A stretch of DNA of 64,000 nucleotides from Syngnathus acus. Lineage: Eukaryota > Chordata > Actinopteri > Syngnathiformes > Syngnathidae. The translations under genes were made by a program, and so were the position numbers. This document shows, one piece after another, positions 25,016 through 37,642 of the stretch. The stretch covers positions 7,548,631 to 7,612,630 of the forward strand of contig NC_051108.1 of assembly GCF_901709675.1 (NCBI RefSeq). Direction: 5' to 3'. The notes beneath the pieces were generated by a model. That model searched no databases and was not told the DNA's origin. It worked only from the letters and a program-made list of their open reading frames with translations. Numbering within the stretch: the first letter of the stretch is position 1; each line of letters opens with the position of its first letter.

Positions 25016-26914
25016 ATGTTGTTCCGATTCGGCGTTATTGTCACCGCAGACTCGCCGCACGTCGAGCTCTTTATTTTGGGTTCGCGCGAGGAGATGGGCC
25101 AGTGGGATCCGAGCAAGGCCGTTCGGATGAGAGCCTGTCGGAGCTCGGTGTCGACCCGGGAGCCGTGCCTGTGGCTCGGTGACGTGCGGTTGCGGGAGCC
25201 CTTTAAGGACACACTGTGGTTTAAGTTCATCCGAAGAACGGACGGCAATTATGTTTGGGAAGGTACAGCACAAGCAAAAAAGCTTCACGCCGCAGTTGAA
25301 TTAAATGGTCCATTTAAATGACGTAATTTTACCTTTTGACCACACTGTGGCAGCAAATATCCGAGAATGAATTGAGTCTTTCCGTCAGTGCTCCTTATTG
25401 AACCTAATTTTAATTGAACTAGGAAGTCTATTTGGTCCATTTATAGACTGTTTTGATAAATTTCAATGTTCTGCTCCTTTTGTTTGACAGCAACAAACTT
25501 AAACTTTGAGCAAGCCGGACAGGCGCATACATAAAAATATAATATCCCAATAGTGAATAGTAGTTAATAGCCGCACAATTTTTTTTTTATCCACAGGCAA
25601 CGGGCCACACCACGACAGAACATGCACCTATGACGAGCAGAATGTGGTGGACGGCGTCTACTGCCACCCGATCGGCCACTGGATCGAAGAGACGGGCCAC
25701 ACGGACGAGATGAAGCACACCACCAACTTCTACTTTAGCGTGGCTGGTCAGAATGCCATGCACTTCTCCAGGTAAGACAAAAAACGCCACAATGCTTCCA
25801 TCAATCCAATTTAATAAGTGCCAGATTCTTATTTAATGCCTATACAGTGAATGCCAGCTTCCCTCAGGTCAACATGGTTACCCGGCAACAAGATGGTGCC
25901 GAACGAATAATTAAGATACAAATTCTTCGGTTGTTGTTTGGAGACTTCTAACACAATAACAACAAAAGCACCCTCTTAACAAGTTAGAGTTTCACTTGAG
26001 GAATCCTCACGATTGAAACAGGCAAAAGGATCTCTTTTGGTTTCTAGGCAACCAGAGCATTTGTCAAATAATTTATCGAGTGCCTATCCCCAGTATCGTC
26101 ACAAAATGTTTTCCTGTATGGATGAAACAAACTAACCAAGAGCCTCAGTTGCCCTCTTTAGCCTCTTATGTCCTTTCACTTTGCTCTTTTCAATTTGCTG
26201 TCAGAAATGTAACATGAGATGTTCCAATCTGCCACAAAGAATGAATCCTCGGCAAATGCGTTTCCAACTCATTGAGCGCATCCTTGTTTGTCGCTCCCAC
26301 AGGGTGCTACCGAGGCTTTGGCTGGGGAGCTGTCCTCGGCGAGCGGAACACATGACTATCAAAATGAAGCATGACCTTGGCATCAGCGCGGTGATGAACT
26401 TCCAGACGGAGGAGGACGTGGTGAACAACTCCCACGGCTGCCGAGAGAACCTTGACGAAGCCATGACGCCTGACGCCGTGATGAAGTTGTATAACCGCTG
26501 CGGCCTCGCCTACGTGTGGATCCCCACGCCCGACATGAGCACTGAGGGTAAGCCAACAATTTGAACCACAGTAACACCTCCCATCATGGAGGCGGTCCGA
26601 TCCATATCACCAAAACCAACGACAGAACCTTCTCAGGTCGCATCCGGATGCTCCCTCAGGCAGTGTTCTTGCTTCACGGTCTGCTGGAGAACGGCCACAC
26701 CGTTTACGTCCACTGCAACGCCGGCGTGGGCCGCTCCACGGCCGCCGTGTGCGGCCTACTCATGTACGTGCTGGGCTGGAGCCTCAGGAAGGTCCAGTAC
26801 GTCGTGACCGCCAGGAGACCCGTCGTGTACATAGACGAGGAGGCTCTAGTGCGAGCCCGGGACGACTTTGTTGCCAAGTTTGGCACGCTGCGATCTTCCG
26901 TCTTAGAGATGTGA
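25016..26914 (+). CDS. epm2a: Laforin, glycogen phosphatase, four exons (copy 2)
   Basis: Exons 25016-25262, 25597-25771, 26303-26547 and 26637-26914 give the same 314-residue laforin as copy 1, with the CBM20 tryptophans, Asp218 and the HCNAGVGRS loop intact. About 4 kb of upstream sequence is also duplicated, so both copies should have the same proximal promoter. If real and not an assembly error, this doubles laforin dosage; there is no sign of divergence in either copy. Confidence 0.93.
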
Positions 26915-27966
26915 GGATGGAGACTTGGACATCCTCCAAAAAGGCTTGCCAAAGAATTTGAATGCGTCTTACTGGAATATTCTTTGTGTTACATTTTGAA
27001 GTGCTCACAAAGACTTTTTCATGCTTGCAGAATGGCTGAGCGCTTTGAGTCATGCGTGTGGAATAAAAATCCATATGGAAAGAAGAGGCTAAATATACAG
27101 ATTTACATGCATTGCAATTAAAATGAGTGAAGATGCATGTGGCTTCTTGAAGGGAGATAACCTACTTTCAATGTAACTCCAAATTTAAATAAATGTTGTC
27201 TTTGGGCTTTTTGTTGTCATTTTGGAACTGATTAGCCTGATTCATAGTAGCATGGACTTGGAATCGTGATTGATTGCTAGAAATGTAAGAATCGTAAAGA
27301 CTAGAGTGACCTCGCTTCGGACATTTAAAGACGGAAGTGATTGATTCAAGTCGACGAGTCTTCCAAAGTCATAACGTGGTTATTAATCGAGGTATTCATC
27401 AAAATGAAACGATGGGTCATATGAGTTGAAGTCATTGGGAAAATTATTGAAGCCATTAGACTTTGCAAATGGACTTTCTTCAGGGTTCCCAGACACTGCC
27501 TGTGTGTTTTTTTTCCCCGACGGAATTGAAATTAGGGAAAGGTTCATTGGCAGTTCACAGACAGAAATATTGGAAAAATTATGTGTCGTATGGGACCTTC
27601 AAGTGGCTAGCAAGGCTAGCTAATAACTTGACATACACACGTGTGTATGCTGGACCACAGAAAGTATTTATTTTAGGCTCATTAAAGGTTCCTCCGACAT
27701 GAACTTTAGGCCGCCATACATCTTTCATGCTTTTCAACCTTCGCCTCGGCGCCCTCATTTATCACGAGGACTCGAACTGGGGTTGTTCGTCAAGTCGCAC
27801 GATATGCACGGGCGCAGCCGATTGATATTCACGGCGGCCGTTTGAAAGCAGCTCAGCTTTCCTTTTTAGTCTCTCGTTGCAAGTCGTAGCATTTGCTGGG
27901 TTTCAGGCACTCTGTCAACGTGCTACTTCGGAAAGAAGCCTGCGATGACTTTTGACTTCCAGGCAG

Positions 27967-28258
27967 GGAGACACCATCATATGAACACCACCTAAGACGT
28001 AGGATTCATCCCTGCGATTTCACACCATCTGAGGCATTATTTGGCAACACAAAGAGTAATTGGATACAAATATCATCCTTGCATTCTGGGATGGCTCAGG
28101 ATTGTATTAAAGAAAAACATAGTGGAAAAAGTGAAAGCCTATTACAGTAAGGCCTTGGAATACAATTGCATTTATTTTATTTTATTTAATTTATTGGCTT
28201 CAGGTTGTTTTGTGACATTTCCATTTATATATATATATATATTTTTTTTTTTACACAT
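27967..28258. other. Short spacer after the segmental duplication
   Basis: AT-rich unique sequence with a short TA run near 28227-28240 and no gene seen. Confidence 0.5.
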
Positions 28259-28493
28259 TGTTTTACTAAAATTGCCTTAAGAGAATGCCCAAGTTAGCTT
28301 AATGCTAACATACTGTCAGGAATCAAATGCAGCACGAACCTTTATTGAACAGGGGAAAGGGGAAGTGGAACGCTGGACTGCCGGTCTGGCTGGTGTAGCG
28401 CGTAGTCGGAGGGAAGCAGGTGTTCGAGGCAGGCGGAGATCAGAACGTGGTCAAAGACAGGCAAGTAGTCAGGACAGGCAGCGAGCAAGGCGA

Positions 28494-28558
28494 GTCGCGT
28501 CGCGTCGCGTCGCGTCGCGTCGGGTCGGGTCGGGTCGGGTCGGGTCGGGTCGGGTCGG
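28494..28558. repeat. GTCGC/GTCGG pentamer array 1
   Basis: Thirteen pentamers: five GTCGC followed by eight GTCGG. The GTCGG part reads as repeated GGGTC, giving closely spaced GGG runs on the plus strand. The Arg/Ser/Gly-rich frames across it are repeat artefacts. Confidence 0.97.
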
Positions 28559-28830
28559 GTCACAACACGAGCAAAGTCGGCAACGGGAATCGTTCGGGCA
28601 GGGCACAGTGGGCAGTGGCGTCACGGGCAGGGTAAGAAGACCAACTGACAACCACTGGCTTGATTCACTGAGTTTAAATAGAGCGGGCCCAACGAGCCGT
28701 GGCAGGTGCTGGTGATTAGCTTAATTGGGGGTGTGGCTGGAAGTCCAGTGACACAGGCACATGACACATAAAATGGAAAACGCCACTTAAGAGTTAATAA
28801 TTAGCTTTGGTTGTTGCTCAACCTCAAGTG

Positions 28831-29183
28831 CGGCTCGGTGGAACACTGGGTAGCACGTCCGCCTCACAGTTAGGAGGGTGCGGGTCTGATTCCACCTCCT
28901 GTGTGGAGTTTGCATGTTCTCCCCGTGTCCGCGTGTGTTTTCTCCGGGCACTCCGGTTTCCTCCCACATCCCAAAAACATGCTTGGTAGGCTGATTGAGC
29001 GCTCCAAATTGTCCCTAGGTGTGAGTGCGAGTGCGAATGGTTGTTTGTCTCTGTGTGCCCTGCGATTGGCTGGCAACCGGTTCAGGGTGTCCCCCGCCTA
29101 CTGCCCGATGACGCTGGGATAGGCTCCAGCACGCCCGCGACCCCCGTGGGGACTAAGCGGTACAGAAGATGGATGGATGGATG
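28831..29183 (+). mobile_element. tRNA-type SINE, unit 1
   Basis: Begins CGGCTCGGTGG with a degenerate tRNA-like promoter (B box-like GGTCTGATTCC). It continues with the widely dispersed teleost SINE body (GTTTGCATGTTCTCCCCGTG, CTCCGGTTTCCTCCCACATC, GGCTCCAGCACGCCCGCGAC) and ends in GGATGGATGGATG. This is a common fish SINE; I do not assign a family name. Confidence 0.85.
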
Positions 29184-29416
29184 TTTTACTAAAATTGCCT
29201 TAAGAGAATGCCCAAGTTAGCTTAATGCTAACATACTGTCAGGAATCAAATGCAGCACGAACCTTTATTGAACAGGGGAAAGGGGAAGTGGAACGCTGGA
29301 CTGCCGGTCTGGCTGGTGTAGCGCGTAGTCGGAGGGAAGCAGGTGTTCGAGGCAGGCGGAGATCAGAACGTGGTCAAAGACAGGCAAGTAGTCAGGACAG
29401 GCAGCGAGCAAGGCGA

Positions 29417-29481
29417 GTCGCGTCGCGTCGCGTCGCGTCGCGTCGCGTCGCGTCGGGTCGGGTCGGGTCGGGTCGGGTCGG
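29417..29481. repeat. GTCGC/GTCGG pentamer array 2
   Basis: Thirteen pentamers again, but seven GTCGC then six GTCGG. Total length equals array 1 while the internal boundary is shifted by two units. Confidence 0.97.
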
Positions 29482-29753
29482 GTCACAACACGAGCAAAGT
29501 CGGCAACGGGAATCGTTCGGGCAGGGCACAGTGGGCAGTGGCGTCACGGGCAGGGTAAGAAGACCAACTGACAACCACTGGCTTGATTCACTGAGTTTAA
29601 ATAGAGCGGGCCCAACGAGCCGTGGCAGGTGCTGGTGATTAGCTTAATTGGGGGTGTGGCTGGAAGTCCAGTGACACAGGCACATGACACATAAAATGGA
29701 AAACGCCACTTAAGAGTTAATAATTAGCTTTGGTTGTTGCTCAACCTCAAGTG

Positions 29754-30109
29754 CGGCTCGGTGGAACACTGGGTAGCACGTCCGCCTCACAGTTAGGAGG
29801 GTGCGGGTCTGATTCCACCTCCTGTGTGGAGTTTGCATGTTCTCCCCGTGTCCGCGTGTGTTTTCTCCGGGCACTCCGGTTTCCTCCCACATCCCAAAAA
29901 CATGCTTGGTAGGCCGATTGAGCACTCCAAATTGCCCCTAGGTGTCAGTGCGAGTGCGGATGGTTGTTCGTCTCTGTGTGCCCTGCGATTGGCTGGCAAC
30001 CAGTTCAGGGTGTCCCCCGCCTACTGCCCGATGACGGCTGGGATAGGCTCCAGCACGCCCGCGACCCCCGTGGGAACACAGCGGTACAGAAAATGGATGG
30101 ATGGGTGGA
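29754..30109 (+). mobile_element. tRNA-type SINE, unit 2
   Basis: Same family as unit 1. The first half is identical; the second half differs at about ten positions, including a one-base length change in the TGACGGCTGGG motif. Ends in the GGATGG tail. Confidence 0.85.
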
Positions 30110-31690
30110 TGTTGCTCAACAGTGGGTTTTTTTCGAAATCACTCTGCTTTTTTAAAAAAAATGAAATTATATTAAGCCTTGGGGTGTGGGTGGCGAGGCT
30201 AACGAGGGAAATTATCCAGTAGCAGACATCTGTTAACCTCCTTCACCGGCCAGTTGAACCTGAATGCATCATTTGCATTTGCAGTCATTGGAACGGCAAT
30301 TTGAGGCAGCGCCCCGGATGATATTCAATGACAAGCAGCCATTGTCTCCGAGCACTGTAATAATGGCCGCACTGATATGCAGCCGCTCTGTCCTCTGCCG
30401 ACTGTGCAAAATATGAAAAGTGTTTACTGCTTCGCATAAACGCATCCTAATAATTCCCTTATCGTTGCCTTTTTGACTTTACTCAGAGTGGCCCTTTTTA
30501 TGTTTTTTTCTTTTTTAATAATCACGGACACAAGCTTGCCTTTCCTTTATGCATTTCATTTTCACGGATGTATTATGCACTTAACTTGAATAGATATTAC
30601 TTTGAATTTCAAAACGCAGCCTTCTGAGGCAATATATTACACACTGCAAAAAATTGTTTCATTTTTCACTCAACTCACATATGGCTTAGCTTACATGAAT
30701 AAAACATTTGACAGACTTTTCTTATGGATAAAAATAGATTGCAACGATGAAATGTACCTAGCCAGTACCTCAACTCGCCTAACTCATCAATCACAGAAGA
30801 TGCCAACACCGACAGCGCATTTAGCTTGCTAATGATCGGATCAATAGATGCTAAATGATCCAAAGAGACACCGGTCCAAAACAACTCGGACAAAAATAAA
30901 TAAATAATCACAAACTAGGTCTGGGAAATGATTTGAAATTCAATTGTGTTTTCGATTTGGGATAAATGTCTACCTAGCAAAACGATAACTCAACTCCCCG
31001 CTGCAATGTTTTTGAAGGTGTCGAGTAACAGTGGTGTGAATGCACTTGAGCACTCACGCAATTACAACAACTTGGTTTGTCCTCCAATCCAAGCCAGCAA
31101 TAACAGTCGAAAATCAATTTTTGGGGTGGAAACCGCACACGCTTAATTGGAACAGAGGCACTCTCAGCAGATTTTCTCTTCCAATTTAAAGGCGCCTGCT
31201 TAGCGGAGCGAAGCGTGTCAAAGACTGAAAGAAGGCCTCCAAGAAGCTTTCATTCTTTCTTTGCTTGGTCTCGAAATACTCAATCTAATGCTAGGATGGC
31301 CGTGTATGTGCGAGGTATGTGGACTGTGGCTGTCATTAGCCTGAACGAGGTGGTGCGCTCATAAATCACCAGTCACGACATGTAATGAATCACAGACTGG
31401 CTCGACAAGTATATTATATATACGGCACATATACTGTGTGTATATACTATATATATATATACTATATATATATATTTGGAATATATATATATATATATAT
31501 ATGCACATATATACAAGAATTTACCAACAAAAAAAAAATGTTCAGACCAGAGAGGCAATAAATTGGGAGTGGGAGTAAAAAAGTTGTACTACTGAGAAAT
31601 GCCACACAACCAATATGAACACAAAAGGTGCAGAAACACTTGTAGACAGACAAAATAACAATAGGCACGAACAAATATTACACAAACCGG
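30110..31690. other. Gene-poor region
   Basis: No conserved coding frame. Contains a TA-rich microsatellite at about 31420-31515 and no other feature I can support. Confidence 0.5.
31420..31515. repeat. AT/TA microsatellite
   Basis: Interrupted runs of TATATA with short unique gaps, followed by ATGCACATATATA. Low-complexity repeat. Confidence 0.95.
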
Positions 31691-31694
31691 ATTC

Positions 31695-31780
31695 GGTAGG
31701 AGACCCCGGGGACGACCCAGGACGCGCTGGAGAGACTATGTCTCTCAGCTCGCCTGGGAACGCCTGAGAAGATGACTTAT
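31695..31780 (+). mobile_element. Short LINE-like fragment
   Basis: GGAGACCCCGGGGACGACCC, ACGCGCTGGAGAGACTATGT and CTCGCCTGGGAACGCCTGAG are characteristic of the 3' coding end of a widespread teleost LINE group, from memory. Only about 85 bases survive. Confidence 0.5.
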
Positions 31781-34044
31781 CTCTATTTCAGTTCCTTGCG
31801 AGAGGCTAGAAGGGAATTGCGAGTAATTTCGGGTCACATTTTGAGCAGCGCGATGCGGCGAATAACAGCCTGGATCATGTAATCACGACGAGGGCCAGTA
31901 GAGGAAAAAAAATAAATCAAACCATCAATTCCGAAAAGGTCAACTTGAACGCTGTCATTCGTAATGAAATTGTTTGCAATAAGGGTAAACAATAAACACT
32001 CACAAGCGATGGAGCCGCGTTCCAAATTGTGCGGCTCATTTTGGTCCTTGGCCACGGTGACGTATACTCTTATCCCTCCTCGCTTTGCTTCCAACTTCCT
32101 CCCTCGCTTACGCCGCGAGTAAGTTATAGTCTCCCGTCGGTTGGTTGGATAGCGGCCCGTAGACGGCTCGCCGCGTCATTGACAGAAGGCCTCGCGCCGC
32201 CTCATTATTTCGTGTCTGCTGTCGATTCAATTTGGCGTTTTCACAGCGAGAGAATTGGAAAACGTGCGGCGTCCCGCGCTTCGCCGCTTGCAATAAATTG
32301 TCTATTTTCCACGGAAGCAGACACGGTCAAACGTAAATGTCGCGTCATTCAAACCCGATGTAGGATTATTCTGTCCTGTCCTGTATGGATTCCGATATTT
32401 AGCCGATTAATTTCTGATAACTGATTAATCGACATGTTGAATAAATATAAAAACTTTTTTAGGGTCTTTACGTGTTTGCTAACGACTTTAGTGTAGACAG
32501 AAAAAAAAAGCTTTGGAACAACAATAGGGAGCATCTAAAAGTTTAAATGTGGAAATAATGAGCAGACCCCGGGTGCTTCATTTAACAAAGCGTATTGTGA
32601 AAATGCCCCACGGGTAACGTCATGAGTCGAATGTAATGGACTTAAAACGCCAAAGAATAATAGGTTGCCGTTTTGGGTAGTGACTGCTTATTAATTAGAA
32701 GTGTGAGGTAGCAGTGGAATAACAAGTTTGGATACGATGTTTTTTCCCCTCCTGGGTCCAATATTAAATTGAATCTATAGATTCATAAAGGGGGTTAAGA
32801 TGTGCTGCACGTAATGACTTTAATCAAATTCTGTAATTCTCCATGACACTGTAACAAGATTGAGTGGATGGAGCCAGCGGAGAAAATTTGAAAAACAGTA
32901 ACACAACTGACTCTGAAACATCGAATCGGTATTATATTGCAGTTTTGGGATATTGCTTCTATTAGTTGCTGAAGTCAAAAGATACAGCAGGTTGATTTCA
33001 TCGTCAAAGAGCAAACGATTACTGAGGCCCAAAACAATGCCGCGTGTTGATTAGTTTGATGCATTAGAGATGTTTGTGCGCCTCTGATTGAATTTTATTT
33101 TGGGGGCAGAGACAATGTGACTTTCTGATTGTGGGGAGGAAATGAAAAGGCGAGAGGTTTGATTTTGCGCCGTTGATTGGGGTTATTTTCAGCGACAATA
33201 CTGGAAATAAATGCGAGATGGGATTCCTTTGTGTGTCTGTTTTACTCTGTTGGAAATGCCATTAATCTTTATATTTACTATTTCTGAAACTAAAATAAAA
33301 ATAATGGATTTAATTTAACATCAAAATATTCTACCAATTTGGTGTCAAGAAAGTCTGCTAGTTTAATGCTAACGTCTGACGCTAAATATTTTATTTGTAG
33401 CGACTGACATTGTTTCAGTTCACGGAATTGGCAAATTGACAGCGAGGAGAATATTTTTTTCTCCCTTTGTGGCATTGGGATTTAAGATCCTTGAAGGTGT
33501 GATGGCCGGCCCGTCTCGTTCATTTTATGAGATTTTATGATATGTCTGCCTCTTTCTGACACCATAACACGGAGAGTGAAGGTTGGGGTACAACTTCAAT
33601 ATTACAAATCCAACAGCGAGGGCTTTGAAGAGCAAGCATCCAACGCATGGGATTTTTATGAAGCCATTTGTGGCTTTGTGAATGTTTTCACCAACAATGT
33701 CGGCCTGAAACAAAAAACATAAGGCTCCGAATCCATCAACGCAGCGGTCGCGACATGTTTCGAGCATACGGCAGTAATAGCCAATCATGTTCACACAAGC
33801 GTGGTGGGAGAGGGAAAACCTTGATAAGGGAAATCACATTATATGCCTTCTGGGGAGGAAATTACTCCCAATCGTGATTATTTTCCAAGAACTGTTCTAG
33901 TGCACTGTTGAATATTAAGAATGAGCCTTACTCCTCTCGACAGAAAATGAGGTCACCAGCTTGTGCATTATGGACTCATAATTATTATTGCATGTTGGAA
34001 TGATGGAGAATTATTGACTGGGCACTAATATATATATTGTTGGA
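31781..34044. other. Gene-poor region
   Basis: About 2.3 kb with no supported gene, RNA or repeat family. Confidence 0.45.
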
Positions 34045-35206
34045 TTTGGTCCACAATTTAGGAAGCGCGCTATCCGCGCCTCACGGCAAAAGCCATGTTA
34101 TCTGTTATCCAATTTACTCACCGCGTGCTCGTTTTATTTCTTCAGTTTTAGGAAAAGGCTAAGATACCGAAACAAAATTTAGACTTACACAGGTTGGTTG
34201 AGTTCAATCACAATTCTTGTTAAGAAAGCTCTGTTTTCAGGAAAGTACAATACAGCGCTGGGCCTTTCGTGCGACCGTGCTCAAGAGCAGAAAGTCTCCA
34301 TTCAGAAAAGGCCACGTTCAAGGTTCTTTGGTCAGCTTACATTCAGTTGCACATGCCAGTGTGGGCGAAGTTTGATGGGTGATGAGTCAGGGGGTGTGGC
34401 AAATTCGCAGGAGATTTTGATTCCATGGGAGTGGGTGCTGGTTCGGTTAGAGCTGGTTCCGTGGGGGTGGGTGCTGATTATGGGCGATTCGGTGTGTGTG
34501 GGGGCTGTTGTCTTCCATCCCGTCTTTCGGCCTTGGCGATCACCTTTGGCCGGGTTCATGGTTGTTTTTCCTCCTGCCGCTCTTCCTCTGGCACCTCTAC
34601 CGGTTTTATCTCCAAGTGTCCTTCCTGTAAACCATTCTTGCACATACTACATCCACTTCGCCCACTGCCGCACACCGCCTATTCATCATTCTTTCAATTT
34701 TGTCATTTTGTACGGAATTATGTGAGCTTTTGGCTGTGACATCATCAATTTATTAATGTTCCCTGACTATGCAAAGTTTGTACTCACCACTTACCATGTT
34801 TTTGTTTGTGTGTTCTTTTGATACTCCATGTACTTGCTTACGTCATCATATTCTTAGTTTAATCATGCTTCCAACCATATCTTTTCTTTGTTAGGCAAAA
34901 TATTTCCCTCTGTCCAGAACGTTCAGTAGTAATCGAAAACTGGCGTCTAGCGTTTGTCAAAACATAAGATATAATCAAGTACTGAGAATTTTTAGATGAC
35001 TTTGGCAGTGTCCGTGATTTAGAAAATTATCAGGCATGCATTGAACAGTTCCTTAAGGGTCATTGAGCTATTCAGGCAATATATCAAAAAACATTTGTTA
35101 TTTCAAAGTGCACAAAAATACATATCAGATCATAAAGTTATAAAAACCTTTGTCATTACCACCTATCAAAAATGTCTATTTATGTGTTCTTTATTGATTT
35201 CGGCGC
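34045..35206 (-). mobile_element. Partial hAT-type interspersed repeat (copy C)
   Basis: Reverse complement of the repeat at 1-755 and of 15030-16100. It starts where TGGATTTGGTCCACAATTTA mirrors 16081-16100. It has no transposase and is a deletion derivative or truncated copy. The 175-residue frame across it is not a recognisable protein. Confidence 0.75.
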
Positions 35207-35376
35207 ACTCCTTTAAGTTTTCCTCGCATCGTACGAGCAGCCGTTACGCAGCGCCACGGCGACTAACGGTCGCCAGCAAATGTATTTTGTTGTCTCGATG
35301 ACTTGTTTGGGGTGTTGCCGAGAGTATTTCATATTTGGTTATTTAGTATAGTGGAACCGTTACATCCAGTTAGTTA
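35207..35376. repeat. Interspersed repeat shared with 11020-11190
   Basis: Reverse complement of the segment at 11020-11190, bordered on the left by the hAT-type copy C and on the right by the TIR element that starts at 35380. Confidence 0.65.
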
Positions 35377-35379
35377 CGT

Positions 35380-36833
35380 ACCGTATTTTTCAGACTAAAA
35401 GTCGCTCCGGAATATACGTTGCATTAGCCATAAAATGCACAATAAAGTGAAAAAAAAACATATATAAGTCGCTCCGGAGTATAAGTCGCATTTTGAGGGA
35501 AATTTATTCGACAAAATCCAACACCAAGAACAGACATGAACGAGCAACAACAGGCTAAACGATAGGTATGCTAACGTGACATAAACACAAACGAAGAGCT
35601 GAGAACAAATAACTACCATATAAACAACAATATTATCAAACCATCTGTGTCACTCCAAATCATTAAACCCATCGATCAAATTCCTCATCCTTTGTCAACA
35701 ACGCCGCGCGTGCGCCGCTGACGTCAGCCTCGTCGTTATTCCACAGATTAGTATATAACTATATTGTAGCGTTAACAAAGTACTAGGAAAGACGTGGGTT
35801 TGGTAAACGGCTAAGAGTTCAACGAGCCAACAACTACTGAACTGTAACGATAAAAATATATACAAGTTGCTACACGAAATAAAATATATCAAATAACTAT
35901 CATATAAACAACAATATTATCAAACCATCTGTGTCACTCCAAATCATTAAATCCATCGATCAAATTCCTCGTCCTTTGTCAACAACGCTGCGCGTGCGCC
36001 GCTGACGTCAGCCTCGTCGTTATTCCACAGATCTAGTATACAACAATATTGTAGCGTTAACAAAGTACCAGGAAAGACGTGGGTTTGGTAAACGGCTCTT
36101 TATTTAACAAAACAAGAGTTCAACGAGCCAACAACTACTGAACGGTAACGATAAAAACATATACAAGTTGCTACACGAAATAAAATATGTCAAATAACTA
36201 TAACATAAATAGTTCACCGCCACACGGCCCCAAGGACCGGCGTGGACTTCCAGGCGTGTGGCGGCGTGGACTTCCATCCCCGGAGGTGGCACTTCCAGCC
36301 ACGGAGGTGGAAGAGAGCTCCATAGAATAGGACCGGGCGTGCGTAAAAGCCATGTCCGAGCCCCATCCACTGTCCCCGGACAGCCACCCGGCCGAGCGCC
36401 GGCCCCCGACTTCCATCCACGGAGGTGAAAGAGAGCTCCGTAGAGTAGGACCGGGCGTGCGTAAAAGCCATAATAGTTTTTCAAACCTTCTGTGTCACTC
36501 CAAATCATTAAATCCTTCAAACTCTTCGTCCTCCGTGTCCCTTACAAACAAAGCCGCTAATGATGCCGGTAGTCATCTTCGTCATCCCGTGATCGAATCC
36601 TTTGTCCTTTATGTAAACAACCACTGCGCCACGCCGCTGACGTCACTTGCAGTTCAAACTACAGTAATCCCTTGCTACATCGCGGTTCGTTTATCGAGGT
36701 TTCACTTTTTTTTTTTTTTTTTTTTTGAATTTTGAAAATTTGTGAAAAAAATCACATAAGTCGCTCCTCAGTATAAGTTGCCCTCCCACCCAAACTATGA
36801 AAAAAACGCGACTTATAGTCCGAAAAATACGGT
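35380..36833. mobile_element. TIR DNA transposon, ACCGTATTTTTCRGACTA family
   Basis: Left end ACCGTATTTTTCAGACTAAA and right end, inverted, ACCGTATTTTTCGGACTATA, followed on both sides by AAGTCGC-rich sub-repeats. The interior contains tandem segments: a 284-bp period (35637 and 35921) and a second internal repeat with GGACCGGGCGTGCGTAAAAG at about 36331 and 36451. No transposase was recognised. Confidence 0.75.
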
Positions 36834-36855
36834 GTGTATATCTATATATATATTA

Positions 36856-37628
36856 GGGGTGTAAATCGCGGGTTTTGTCACGATACGATATCATATCGAT
36901 ACAAAGAACCACGATACGATATTTGCCGATATCTTAAAGCCTGCTGTGATTCATTCACGATACATCACGATATAGTGCTCCACGATCGATATTTTTATTT
37001 ATTTATTTATTTATTTTTTTAAATAAAAAATATAGAACAATATCCTGATTTATAACAATTCATACGCAAAATCAACAAGGTACTGCAAACTCTTTATTTA
37101 GGAAATTACAAGAGTATTGTAGTATACAAAGTGCTTATTTTAACACTGAACTTGATCAAATTCCTATATTTTTTCTCATATAAGTAAAGAAAAATGAATA
37201 TTCTTTCTTTTTTTGTAACACCATTAACTTTAAAGTGCATTACTGAACTATTTATTTACAATAATTTTAATTGTCCGTTGAGACATCTTTTCTTTGGAAT
37301 CCAAAGTGCTTCCAAACGAATGACTTGAAGCCCAAAGGGGAGCGAATTTCCTCGTCTTCTTGGACACTAGCCATAGCACCAGCCCAGGAGCCGCGTAGTT
37401 GTCGTCTCCCCTTTCACGTGCCTGCTCTGCTCACAACACAACACGCCGCGTACTGCTCCCGGAAAGACGAAGCAAGCAACAATGAACTGGATTTCAAAAT
37501 AAAGTCGCGTCTAATGTCCGAGGTCAAACACGGCGATATAAATCGATGTTTGCGTTTAGCATCGATGCCAATAAATCGTAGAGCATTATATCGATTAATC
37601 GATGTGTATCGATGAATCGTTACACCCC
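36856..37628. mobile_element. Non-autonomous DNA element with GGGGTGTAA termini, copy 2
   Basis: A 773-bp relative of 12509-13157, starting GGGGTGTAAATCGCGGG and ending CGTTACACCCC. TA lies directly on both sides (36854-36855 and 37629-37630), which fits a TA target duplication, although the surroundings are TA-rich. It carries about 120 internal bases that copy 1 lacks. Confidence 0.78.
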
Positions 37629-37642
37629 TAATATATATATAT

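Larger units (their letters stand above)
20947..27966. repeat. 7,020-bp tandem segmental duplication, copy 2
   Basis: Direct copy of 13927-20946. It ends at 27966, after which the sequence diverges from the copy 1/copy 2 junction. No base difference was seen in the rows compared. Confidence 0.97.
28259..30109. repeat. 923-bp tandem duplication (two units)
   Basis: Unit 1 is 28259-29181 and unit 2 runs from 29182 to about 30109. The first 730 bases of the units match without a difference that I could see, apart from the composition of the GTCGC/GTCGG array. The last 190 bases, inside the SINE, differ at about ten positions. Each unit ends in the GGATGG-type SINE tail. Confidence 0.95.

Noticed and set aside
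28494-29481. Possible CRISPR-like array
   Set aside because: Contiguous 5-mers without spacers in a vertebrate genome; a simple repeat.
28302-29638. Two 137-residue Arg/Ser/Gly-rich proteins
   Set aside because: Frames across the GTCGC/GTCGG arrays; no splice or codon evidence and no family match.
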